Shown: one piece after another, positions 54,412-64,000 of the stretch | How the letters are laid out: every line of letters starts with the position of its first letter | How positions within the stretch are numbered: position 1 is the stretch's first letter | NCBI GenBank assembly: GCA_013407085.1 | Contig: JACCGJ010019989.1 | Location: 1 to 64,000, forward strand | Source: Atriophallophorus winterbourni | Lineage: Eukaryota > Platyhelminthes > Trematoda > Plagiorchiida > Microphallidae | Reading direction: 5' to 3' | DNA: 64,000 nucleotides | Program-made: the position numbers and the translations under genes | Notes under the pieces: generated by a model | What the model was told of the DNA's origin: nothing | What the model saw: the letters and a program-made list of their open reading frames with translations, nothing else | Databases searched by the model: none

Positions 54412-56093
54412 TCAGAAGTTGACTACCCTGGAGCTGAAACAGTTTTTCCTAGAATCTAGTCGACCTCGTTTCTGAGCAAGCTTGAGTGCGTGTCCGCGAG
54501 TGCCCAGCTTAGGACTTATTGTAAAGATGTCATCTGGATTAAGGCCGCTTAAGCCCTTTAAGATCTTAAAGGTTTCAATCAAATCACCTCTCAAACGACG
54601 ACGCTTAAGAGAGAAAAGACCCAGAGCCCAAAGGCGATCAGCATAACTTTTCCCACGCTGACCCTCAATCATGCGTGTTGCTAGTCGCTGGACGCTTTCA
54701 AGTCGAATGATATCCTTCTGGTAGTGAGGACACCACGCCTGGACACAATATTCCAAATGCGGCCTGACTAACGCCTTGTAAAGTGGCAGGAACACGTCGG
54801 GACTTCTGCTGGAAAGCACCGACTTCAACCGAAAGAGCACATTGCGTGCACGTTGCGCTGCAACAGCGCATTGGTCCTCCCATTTGAAGTCAGCTCTAAC
54901 TAGAACACCCAAGTCCTTAACCCGCTGTGTGGCATCAACGCTAATAGGAGTACCTGACACCTGGACTGTGATCTTGTCGACCAGAGCAGACAAGAGTTGG
55001 CACTTATTGAGGTTCAGTGGGAGGTCCCAAAGTATGGACCAGTCAATGACCCGCTCGAGGTCGTGCATCAGAGTATCTTCATTCGTTGAACCAATGAACT
55101 TCACGTCATCCGCAAAAATGAAGCACGGGCACTCCAAGATAGGCGACAAGTCATCGATAAAAATCAGAAAGAGCAGCGGACCTAGCACAGACCCCTGAGG
55201 CACCTCACTTATCACCTCCGTTTGGATCGACAACGTAGATCCTACTCGTACTCTAAAGGTCCTACCTGTCAGGAATGATTTTATCCAAGCAAGTTAACTA
55301 CCCCGTATGTCTTTTGCTACCAGCTTAGTTTCTAAAAATCTGTGGCTGACAGAATCGAAAGCCTTGCTAAAATCCAAATAGAGCGCTCCGACCGGCTTCC
55401 CTTCATCCAACCTTTTCGTGGCAATATTGAGGAAACTCAAGAGGTTAGTCAGATAAGACCTCCTTTCAGGAATCCATTTTGAGCTACACTAAGTAGTGAA
55501 TGCTGACAGAGATGCTGGCAGATTTTGTCGCGTATAAGTCTTTCCAATACTTTCGAGACGATGCTGGTCAGGCTGACTGGTCTATAGTTACCAAGAATCG
55601 ACCTGCAACTACCTTTTTGTATTAGTAATACTATGGCTTCTTTCCAGTCACGAGGAACCATTGCTGAGTGCAAACATGAATTGAAGAGCTCACATAGTGG
55701 TTCTGCAAGCACTGGGGCGAGATTTCTCAGCATAATTGAGTGGATGTCATCCGAACCCTCAGCCTTGTTAGCACGAACATGAATAAGAGCTCCATACACC
55801 TTCGCCTCATTAAAGGACAAATCATCTAGGGCAGGGACACCAGATGGAAAGTTAAGCAACTCAGACGGTGTGAGTAAAGAATTATCCCTTTGCTGAACGC
55901 TACTGAAAATCTTTGAGAAGGCTGTCGCCTTAGCTAGGTCACTATTAGCTACTTGCCCATCCTCCAGTTTTAAGTCACCGATGTTTACCCTAGTTTTTCC
56001 TTTAGATTGCGCGTAACTGTAAAACCTTTTCGGGTTGGATTTAGCATCCCTCGCTAAGGATAACTCAAACTTCTGTTTGAGCACACGCTGCAT
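54412..56093 (-). pseudogene. CR1-like reverse transcriptase ORF2 (frameshifted)
   Basis: Two long frames, 56093-55449 and 55233-54412, are joined by a frameshift at GFLKGG/RSYLTN (near 55455) and by a stop at GS*LAWIKSF. The palm motifs LDFSKAF and FADD are both present. The thumb contains KDLGVLVRADFKWEDQCAVA and ALVRPHLEYCVQAWCPHYQK, which is the usual CR1 arrangement. It would copy the element's RNA at a nicked target. Confidence 0.85.
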
Positions 56094-57399
56094 TTTGACA
56101 CAAGCGTTTCGGGCGGTTCTGTAACGGACCCACGAACCAGAGGTGAGCGATAGCCTATATTGCCTTCATAAGCGATCACGTTTACGAATAGAACGACGAA
56201 CGCTGGGAGACCACCAGGGTGGCCGCTGGTGCTTATTCACGCATTGCAGTGGAGCATGCAGGTCTTGTAGCCCGTTAGGAAATTTGCAAATTCTGTCCCA
56301 GTTTTCAGTTACACTAGAATCACTCGAGAACAGAAGGTAAGATTTTGATGACTGTAAAAGTAGGCCCCAGTCAACACGCCTAAAATTACGTCTAGGGCGC
56401 GCAAGAGGTTTGTGAAAACGCAACAGCACTTCGAAGCCTAAGATTACGTGGTCGCTTTTGCCAAGAGGGGGTAGGAACTTGACATTCTTGACAGCTTCTA
56501 GCTGAGTCGACAGCACCAAGTCAAGAGTGGATGGAGTGCATCATTCGCGGAACCTAGTGGGTTCGTTCACGTGCTGATGTAAACCATGATTATTGATCCA
56601 ATCGAGAAAAGATGCGGATTGCTCAGTGAGTACCCCTGAGGGAGCTGAACAGTCTATATCTGAGAGATTAAAATCACATAGAATGAGTACGATGGGGCTG
56701 ATTGAAACAACCCGTCAAGCAATAGACTAATTTCTCGCAGGGTTGCACAGGGCGTGACGTAAACACAAGCAATCGTCAGTGCTGACTTGTAGCAAGTCAG
56801 GACACTAGTAACAACTTGGACATTTTCAATTGCGAGTGATAACCCTGGGCCCGTATTGTGCAGGCCATATTCAAGGAAAAGAGCCACGCCTCGTCTTTTC
56901 TATCGCCAGGTCTATCGCATCTGATGTCAAGATACTGTTCGCTGATACTAGCTGGCACAACATCAACCGCAGACAGCCAGGTTTCAGACAGCGCTATAAC
57001 CTTCGGGTGTAGCTCGGCTACACGGAGAGAAAAGTTTAGACCACTTATTTCTTTTGCTGCACACATAAGCGTACAACACAGTGTCACTGAATACGCGCGC
57101 TTCTAAGCTCAGTCGTGCTTTGCCCTCGGTCGAAGCACCCGGAGAAGCTGCACGTTTTTTGGCGTACTGCTTAATGCAGGAGAAGCAATATCGTGTGCAT
57201 CTTGCACGACGGTAATGGAACGTTGCCTAACTATTAAGCCCTCATTTATAACATGGAAGCTGCCACTGGGAAGGCTTGACTGGCCTCCTTCTTCATTCAA
57301 ACTAAGCAGATCATCTTGCGCACCTGATAGCAAGATCATAGGTGATGAACGCTCCGGTACGATCGTGGTTGATGCAGTGGCAATCGGCTCCGCTTCAGG

Positions 57400-58440
57400 C
57401 TAAAGGGGAGCGGATGACCCTACAGCTAAGTTAATCCCAGTCGAAGCTACAGTGTACTGCCTTCTATCAAAAAGAGGGTTGTCGGGCTTCACTTGGAGTT
57501 TTTCTAAAGTTGCGTTCGTTATGTATTCCGCCTTAGACAAAAACACATCGCGATCTGCCTGAAATTTGAACTCGACTAGGATCGGTCGAGGCCGGTTGTC
57601 CATCTTCCATCTATCCACACGATGAACTCGCACCGTGTGTGTAGAAGGCTTCATCCCAACCATGCGAAAGAGATCGTAGATACACCTGCAGTTCCAAATC
57701 TCTACAAGATTTGGATTCCTCGATGAAGGGTTCGGCACGATTGAAAACTAGAACATTACGAGTTCTATTTTTTCGAGCCGAAGATGGGCCATGTGATGAT
57801 TCTTTTTTTTCCGAAGACTGTTCAGCTCCAGAATAATTTGATCCATGGCGTTGAAACCGACAACATTTGTATGTTGCTTTCCAGTTTTACCGGAATTAGT
57901 AGTCTTACCCTGCCTTCTTGGGGTGCCTGATGTATTGGACACCATTCGTGAAGGTAGTCTAAGACTAGTAGGTGATTGTTTGACCAGTGTGACGTTAGCG
58001 TCGGTTAGTGGTGGTTTAGAGCCCTTGAACACCCGCCTTTTAGACGGCTTAGGTTTATTTTTTGCCTTGACAGAGGTGGATGGCACGGAAGGGCGGGATA
58101 ACTGTCTCGAATGTTTGGCCTTGTTAACCGCCGAAGTCCGCCCAGGGACTGAATTGGACCGCGCTACTGATGCATAAGTTTGGTCAGACACGGATTCCGA
58201 CGCACTAGCTAGCGTCAAACTAGGTCGCCGTTCGTGGTACACAAATGCGGCTTCAGTGGCAGCCTTGTGACAATCACTGCAATACCATGGAAGCCAGCGT
58301 AATTCCGCATAAAGCCCGTAGTGGGATTTATGTATAGCTGAGCAGCCAGGGTGAGCCCAACGCTTGCAAGCATTGCACTCAATACCTTTGGCTACTTTTT
58401 TGCCACATTTCACGTTAATACAAACAGTTTTATTATTCAT
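57400..58440 (-). pseudogene. CR1 ORF1 protein with N-terminal PHD finger
   Basis: The first 60 residues place Cys at 7, 12, 22, 25, 33, 54 and 57 and His at 30, a C4HC3 PHD zinc finger (CNACKRWAHPGC core). A long Ser/Lys-rich segment follows, then MDQIILELNSLRKKKNHHMA. After a frameshift near 57745 a second domain contains RPRPILVEFKFQADRDVF, the folded C-terminal module of CR1 ORF1 proteins. The product would bind RNA as an accessory factor; the PHD finger may bind histone tails, but that is inference. Confidence 0.75.
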
Positions 58441-58639
58441 AGTTGAAAAATGCTAAAACACGGTGATGCAACATAAAAACGGAATACTGACTTTATTACG
58501 GAAGTAATTAATCAGCGAGAGGTGCAATAATGAATTATGTGTTTAAAATTTCGGAAATAAGTAAATTAGAGTTTCTATTTTACAGTACAACTGTGAAACG
58601 GTGAAAATGCGTGAAAGCTTGTAACTGAGCATGGCAAAT

Positions 58640-58936
58640 ACAACACAGTGAGACATCAATAATGATTGCTTCTCACTTAATCCAACTAACATCGTTATTT
58701 CTTACTGTCGCTAGCAGAAGACTGGTACTTGCATGTGCTTATAGAAGCCCGACTGCTTCATCATTAGACGATCAATTACTGATGGACACATTTGGAGTAT
58801 TAAAATGGCAATGCAACGCATTACTAATTGTTGGAGACTTCAATCTCCCGGGAATTGATTGGCGTAGTGAAATTTCTACACCAGAGTCATTTGATTCGCA
58901 ATATCTAGACTGGTTCCATGTCGGGGCCTTTTATTA
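58640..58936 (+). mobile_element. CR1-like endonuclease fragment, left half of a split element
   Basis: LVLACAYRSPTAS and LLIVGDFNLPGIDWRSEI are CR1 endonuclease blocks. The frame ends at 58936, exactly where the tail of a minus-strand CR1 begins. The right half most likely resumes at about 62340. Confidence 0.75.
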
Positions 58937-61900
58937 AAATTCAATTCAATTCAATTCAATTCAATTAAATGGTCTAAAAAGCACATAGCTTTACAAAAAC
59001 CACAGAATACTATGCGAATTAAGATAACATAGGTAGTAAAACGGGGTTTGTTTGCCTACTGATTAGTTCAGGAATCACGTAAAAATACATAGAGCAGAAA
59101 TTGTTTTCAACCGGTTTGATAGTGTAAATATGTATAGTTTACTTCGATGCATTGGTTCAAAGCTTTATGATGCAGAATATATTGTTTTAATGTTTGGATT
59201 GGTGGACATGAATTTGGCCAAGTTCGATTTGAATATATCCAAGTTGGGTGAATGTGCAACCTTACGGGGTAGGGAGTTCCAAGTAAAACATACACGTACA
59301 GAATACAAATACCGTCGACAGTTCAGCCTCGAGTCGTGAATAAATACTGTGTAGTTATGACTTCGGCTTGTTTGTGGTGGTAGTCGTGTGAATAGTTGAT
59401 TTAGGGGATGGTTATGGGTATGAAGTATATTGAACATAAGAATCAAGTCGCCTCTAAGACGGCGGTAGCGAGAGTCGAAGAGATTGAGGCTTGTAATCCG
59501 ATCTTCGTATTGTTTATGTTTTAAACCACGTACGAGCTTGGTGGTCCGATGATATATTCTCTGCAAGAGACTGATATCCTTCTGTAGCCAGGGTGACCAA
59601 GCCTGAACCGCATACTCCATGGTTGGCCTCAAGTACGTATTAATTATTCGATGAACAGTTTGCTTCGTGAAACTCCCGAACACGCGTTTTAGAAGAAGCA
59701 GTACTCGCGACGTCTTTTCATAGACAGCTGTGGCGTTATGCGACGGTTTCAACGTGCTGCTCACCCACACACCCAAGTCCTTCTCCTTGTCAGTGCTTTC
59801 AAGAATATGGGAACCAAGGGTGTAAGAGAACTCAAAATGTCTTCCAACAGTCAATACCTTGCATTTGCTGAAATTGAAAGGTAGTTCATTTCTAACTGAC
59901 CAGTTCTGTAAGGCATCGAGGTCCAGCTGAAGCTGTCTGCAATCTTCAGTTGTGCGTACTTGTGTCCACAGCTTGATGTCATCCGCAAATAACAAGATTT
60001 TGCTGCGAACAAGTTTCGGTAAGTCGTTTACATAGATCAGGAAAAGAATTGGTCCAAGCACTGATCCCTGCGGCACCCCACTCGTAATTGCAATGGGTCG
60101 TGATAAAGCACCGTCAACCCTTCCTCGAATGACACGGTCGCGGAGATAACTGTCCCTCACTCGAGACTAAACTGTAGACGACATTTTTTTGCCCTGCGAG
60201 TTTGTTTTACTTGGAACAATCTGCCAGATAATGTTGTGAACTCACCAAACCAGCAAACTTTCAAGAGAAGCCTTGATGCCTATTTGACCCTAAACCCGTG
60301 CATTGAAGAAAACTATACATCTTAACACCATATACCTACATTTGTTATCCCACCAATCGAAAACAATTTCTGCCCTTGGATATTTACTTGATTTTTGAAC
60401 TGCCCAGTAAGCAATCTAATCCCATTTTTGCTTGTTATATTATTCGTTGTTGTCATATAATTTTGTGGTTTTTTGTAAAGCTATATTCTTTTTAGACCAT
60501 TAAAATTGAATTGAATTGAATTGAATAATCCTCAAACCAGGCTAGTAATGAACCCTTGATTCCACATAGCTCCATCTTTTGTAGTAACAAACTGTGGTTG
60601 ACACGATAGAATGCTTTGGACATATCAAGATAACACGCGTGTATGGTGAGACCTTTGTCTACAGCTTGTGTCCAGTCATCGAGGGAGAGCAGAAGGTTTG
60701 AAAGGCAAGAGTGTCTTTTTCTGAAGCCGTGTTGTTCGACTGCGAGCAAGCAATTGTCTTCCAGATGTTTTGTGACGCTGTTTGCAACGAGGCGCTCCAT
60801 TACTTTAGATATCACCGGTAGTAGTGTTACTGGTCTATAGTTGGATACTTCGGAACGGTTTCCTCCTTTGTACATTGGGGTAATGATGCCATTCTTCCAA
60901 TCACATGGAACGAAACATTGTGTTAAAGAGAGATTAAACAAGTAGGTCAGGGTCATACACAAAGTAGAAGCACACTTTTTGAGGATCAGCGGGGTAATTT
61001 CGTCAGCTCCGGGAGATTGTTTCGTGGTGAGATTTAGCAATGTGCGGAGGGCACTGTTCGGGGTAATAGTTAGTTGTTGTAAAACATTTTCAGGTGAGGT
61101 GACGGGAGTTAAGGGGCAGGTAACGGTGTTTCGTGGGCTAGAACTTCGGCAGATTCCGATGCTGCGGTTGTTGTCCCATCACGCGTCTTTAGAGCAGCAA
61201 CCCCTGGTTTCACCCTAGACCGGTTATTTATGATCTGATAGAGAAGTTTGAGGTTTAATTTCATTTTGTTGAGTAAATGTTTTTGATAATTCTGTTTGTC
61301 CTCAACAACAAGTTTGTTTACCTTATTACTTTTCAATGAGCCCGCCATGCATCATTTCGCGAAGTTAATCAGTTAACCTTTGGAAAAAGATGAGAGTGCA
61401 TTTCGACGGCAGATTTGAGTTTGTTTATCATCCACTGCCACTGATCGTGCACGCTGTCGGACTTAAGACCAGGGTCTGCGGCGTTCTTAAGAGTAGATTT
61501 AAGTTGTGAAAAGTCAATTTTTTTCTAATCACGTCGTTGATATCACTTGTTCTGATTGCCTGGCAAATATAATCATACGTAATAACTAAGTGTTCACTGA
61601 GTCCTATTGGAGCTTAATAAGTGAGACCTCCAATCACGTGCTCTTCATTTGTCAGTATCAAGTCCAGAATAGACGGCGTATCAGTACCACGAAATCGGGT
61701 ATTGTTGAAAATATGGTTGTAGAGTGGAATTTATTCCAGCAACTGTTGGTATAAAGCAGTTAAAGAGTTTTCTGGATGAAATGAATTTCCCTTGAAGTTC
61801 GGCAGATTGAAATCTGCGATCAGAAGAAGTCTGCCGCGGTATCTGTCAGCCGCTAAGCGTATATTTGCATGTAATGCTGAATTGTAGGATTCGTCGGCTG

Positions 61901-62330
61901 AGGGCGAACGGTAAATCACACCCACTATGCATTTTTCTCCTGTTGTTACGTTAAGCGAACACCATAATGTGTCTTGCAGTTGTAAGTCATCATCAGTAAT
62001 CTCTTGGCAGAGCAATCTCGGAATATGGTAAATCGCAACACCACCTCCTCGAGTCAGGCGATCGTGATAAAGTAGGGACATACCTTCAATGGCAACTTTA
62101 TTGCCTGTTGAAGTTGGATGAAACCATGTCTCAGTTACGGCAATCACGTCTGGTGAGTGTGTGATAGTTAGTTTAGTCAATTTGTGTAGTTTGTTTGTCA
62201 GGGAACATACAAGGTTTAGGACAGGACATACTCCGTCAACTTTAGATTTGGTTCTATCGTCTCATGAAAGAGATATTTATGGAATTAAATACCTTTCGCC
62301 ATAAGGCAAGAGCGACTACGCTGTAATTCT
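58937..62330 (-). mobile_element. CR1-like LINE, 5' truncated, with nested insertion
   Basis: Minus-strand element with endonuclease (62250-61600: VIAVTETWFHPTSTG, IADFNLPNFKG, PIGLSEHLVI), linker (61348-61109), reverse transcriptase (61040-60525 and 60145-59165) and a 3' end GCTTTTTAGACCATTTAATT with a TTGAA tail at 58968-58941. Catalytic FADDIKLWT is intact; AFDRVNH reads AFYRVNH. ORF1 is missing. The reverse transcriptase is split by a plus-strand CR1 3' fragment at 60150-60524. It is very close in sequence to the plus-strand copy at 33946-35065. Confidence 0.88.
60150..60524 (+). mobile_element. CR1-like 3' fragment nested in CR1 reverse transcriptase
   Basis: CTCACTCGAGACTAAACTGT encodes the RRxFFALRVCFTWNNLPDN end of a CR1 frame, followed by ATATTCTTTTTAGACCATTA and TTGAATTGAATTGAA. 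It is flanked by ATAA at 60146-60149 and 60525-60528. Removing it and one ATAA restores GGAGATAATCCTC, the sequence at this site in the related copy at 34073-34085. Confidence 0.9.
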
Positions 62331-62339
62331 TCTTGACTG

Positions 62340-64000
62340 GACTTCAGTGCATCCTATTCCATAAGTAAATATGTTTTGCAACTTGGGTCGAATGGACATC
62401 GTCCAACTACAAACACAAGCAATGAATCTAAGTTGGGAACCAAACGAATTAGAACCTAGTGTAGACATCAGGTGGAATATTATGAAAGGGCACCTTTTAC
62501 AACTACAGGATAGTTTTGCTTCTCTACAACCAGTGAGAACGCGAGGAAAACCACCCTGGTGGAGCGCGTCTATTCGCAAGGCTATAAGATGTCGTGACCG
62601 TAACTGGAGGGCTCACAAATTCTGTGGAACTCACAGATCTAGGCTGCAGTACATACAGACCAGAAATTCAGCTGTTGCGCTGCGAAGGAAGGTAAAAGGG
62701 ACTTCGAATCCCGACTTGCTAACAAAGCCAAGATTGACTCGAAAGATTTTCATGGCTATGTTCAGTCCAAGCGATCATTAAGAGAAGAAATAGGTAAGTT
62801 AGTGCTGGACGATTGCAATACGGCTTTGACTGCACCAGAAAAAGCCGATGCGTTGCATTCATTCTTCTGCAGTGTTTATCGGCGCGATTCAGGTAACTGT
62901 TTAGAAACACATGAGTGCAGAGCACCTTCCTTTAGCTTGATGAGGGTTAATCAGAAAATGGTCACCACAGTTCTGTCACAGCTGGATAAAACTAAGTCAG
63001 CTGACCCCGACGGTATACATCCGGCTATTCTTCAACCGCTGGCGAATATAGTTAGCCGTGCAATCAGAAATCTTTTCGAAGCTACCTTACTCCAAGGTAT
63101 GCTGCCGAATGATTGAATACGAGCGGCGGTAATAGCCATAGTCAAAAAGGGTCCCATTTCAGATGTACGCAACTACAGGCCAGTAAGCCTGACAAGCATT
63201 CTTTGCAAGTGCTTAGAAAAAATCATTCGGCACCAGGTATGTAAAAATTTGGTAGCCAACTCCTTACTATCCGATGCCCAGCACGGATTACGGAAACCAA
63301 GGTCCTGCCTAACCAATCTTCTAAGCTTGACGAAATGATATTACGCCCCGATGAAGGGAGAGTAGTCGAAGTCTGCTATCTTGATTTTCAAAAGGCATTT
63401 GACTCGATGAACCATAGGTACCTTCTGCACAAACTAAGTATGTGTGGCGTCACAGGTGACCTACATCGATAGTCAGACAGATTCTTAACTAATTGCACTA
63501 ACTTTGTTAGAATTTCAGGGGTGTGCTCAGAGGAATCAATGATTCTCAGTGGAGTGCCTCAAGGCTTGGTGATTGGTCCATTACGTTTTCTTATTTTTGT
63601 AAACGACCTGGCAGCGTGCTTGAGTTCACGCTGCTTTCTGTTTGCTGATGATGTTAAGATCCTAGGAACCGACAGTAGAGATACGCTCATCTTCGATTTA
63701 GAAAAAGTAATCGAGTAAACAAAGACCTGGGACTTGCTACTAAACTTGGGGAAGAGCTGTCTTCTGACGAATGATTTAGCGACAACCCAACTAGAAGTTG
63801 GTAAGGAACTATCAGAATAGCGGCTGCTCAGACAGTGAAGGATCTTGGCATTACTATAACAGGCGATTTCAAATGAGCTACTCAATGTGCCGAAGCTGCA
63901 AACAAGGCTCGCAGAGAATTGTTCAGATTTTGCTCAGCGTTATCTTGCCGAAAAACTTCAATCTTCATTCCCTTATGCAAAGAAGTCGTTAGGCGTCACT
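62340..64000 (+). mobile_element. CR1-like LINE, reverse transcriptase, runs off right edge
   Basis: Plus-strand frames: GKPPWWSASIRKAIRCRDRN (62550-62620), LDKTKSADPDGIHPAILQPL (62980-63040), NYRPVSLTSILCKCLEKII, VCYLDFQKAFDSMNH, SGVPQGLVIGPLRFLIFVND and CFLFADDVKILG. Catalytic residues are kept, but stops and frameshifts occur (for example near 63115, 63330, 63470 and 63716). Probably the right half of the element whose endonuclease lies at 58640-58936. The 3' end is beyond the window. Confidence 0.85.

Larger units (their letters stand above)
53869..58440 (-). mobile_element. CR1-like LINE, nearly full length, with PHD-finger ORF1
   Basis: Reads on the minus strand as ORF1 (58440-57400, one frameshift near 57745), endonuclease (about 57340-56500), reverse transcriptase (about 56500-54400), a non-coding 3' region, and a TGAAC-repeat tail (53888-53869). 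The endonuclease shows ALSETWLS, CVYVTP and PLGKSDHVILGF. The reverse transcriptase shows RANKAEGSDDIHSIMLRNLA, NYRPVSLTSIVSKVLERLIR, LDFSKAFDSVSH, VPQGSVLGPLLFLIFIDD and CFIFADDVKFIG, so the catalytic residues are intact. At least four frameshifts or stops are visible (for example near 57745, 56800, 55450 and 55285), so it is no longer autonomous. Confidence 0.88.

Noticed and set aside
1..64000. CRISPR arrays, bacterial operons, phage genes
   Set aside because: Introns, LINEs and SINE-like repeats show animal nuclear DNA; no regularly spaced direct repeats with unique spacers were seen.

Overview
This 64 kb window comes from a repeat-dense animal genome, most likely a parasitic flatworm and probably a digenean trematode. 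Evidence for this: multi-exon host genes with consensus splice sites, one gene with introns of only 27-44 nt beside multi-kilobase ones, and RTE- and CR1-like non-LTR retrotransposons of the kinds known from flukes. The species cannot be fixed from the sequence alone. Bacterial-style operons and ribosome binding sites are absent.

Three host genes can be supported. (1) 6854-8299 (+) is an uninterrupted reading frame for PIGW/GWT1, the inositol acyltransferase of GPI-anchor synthesis. (2) 11654-23758 (+) is a PP2C-type Ser/Thr phosphatase whose four recognised exons (11654-11901, 14558-14782, 20579-20830, 22976-23758) join in frame and supply all the core PP2C motifs. Its 5' end is not found. 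(3) 53659-47471 (-) is a previously hidden eight-exon gene for a 237-residue coiled-coil protein resembling a divergent tropomyosin. Its exons are too short to stand out as open frames, but every splice junction keeps phase.

Almost everything else is mobile DNA. The left third (1-27 kb) carries RTE LINE remnants, internally deleted RTE derivatives, and about 15 copies of a short SINE-like element with a (CATA)n tail. A non-autonomous hAT transposon with matching 8-bp target duplications sits at 24667-25817. The middle (27.6-35.6 kb) is an array of 5'-truncated CR1-like LINE copies, several fused head to tail at the tail microsatellite of the previous copy. The 36-47 kb stretch is mostly unrecognised AT-rich DNA with decayed LINE pieces. 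The right end (53.9-64 kb) holds a nearly full-length CR1-like element with a PHD-finger ORF1 (minus strand). Next to it is a three-level nest: a plus-strand CR1 split by a minus-strand CR1, itself split by a plus-strand CR1 3' fragment flanked by a 4-bp duplication.

None of the LINE copies is an intact single frame; all show frameshifts, stops, truncations or internal deletions. Family names for the repeats rest on recognising protein motifs by eye, not on a database search.
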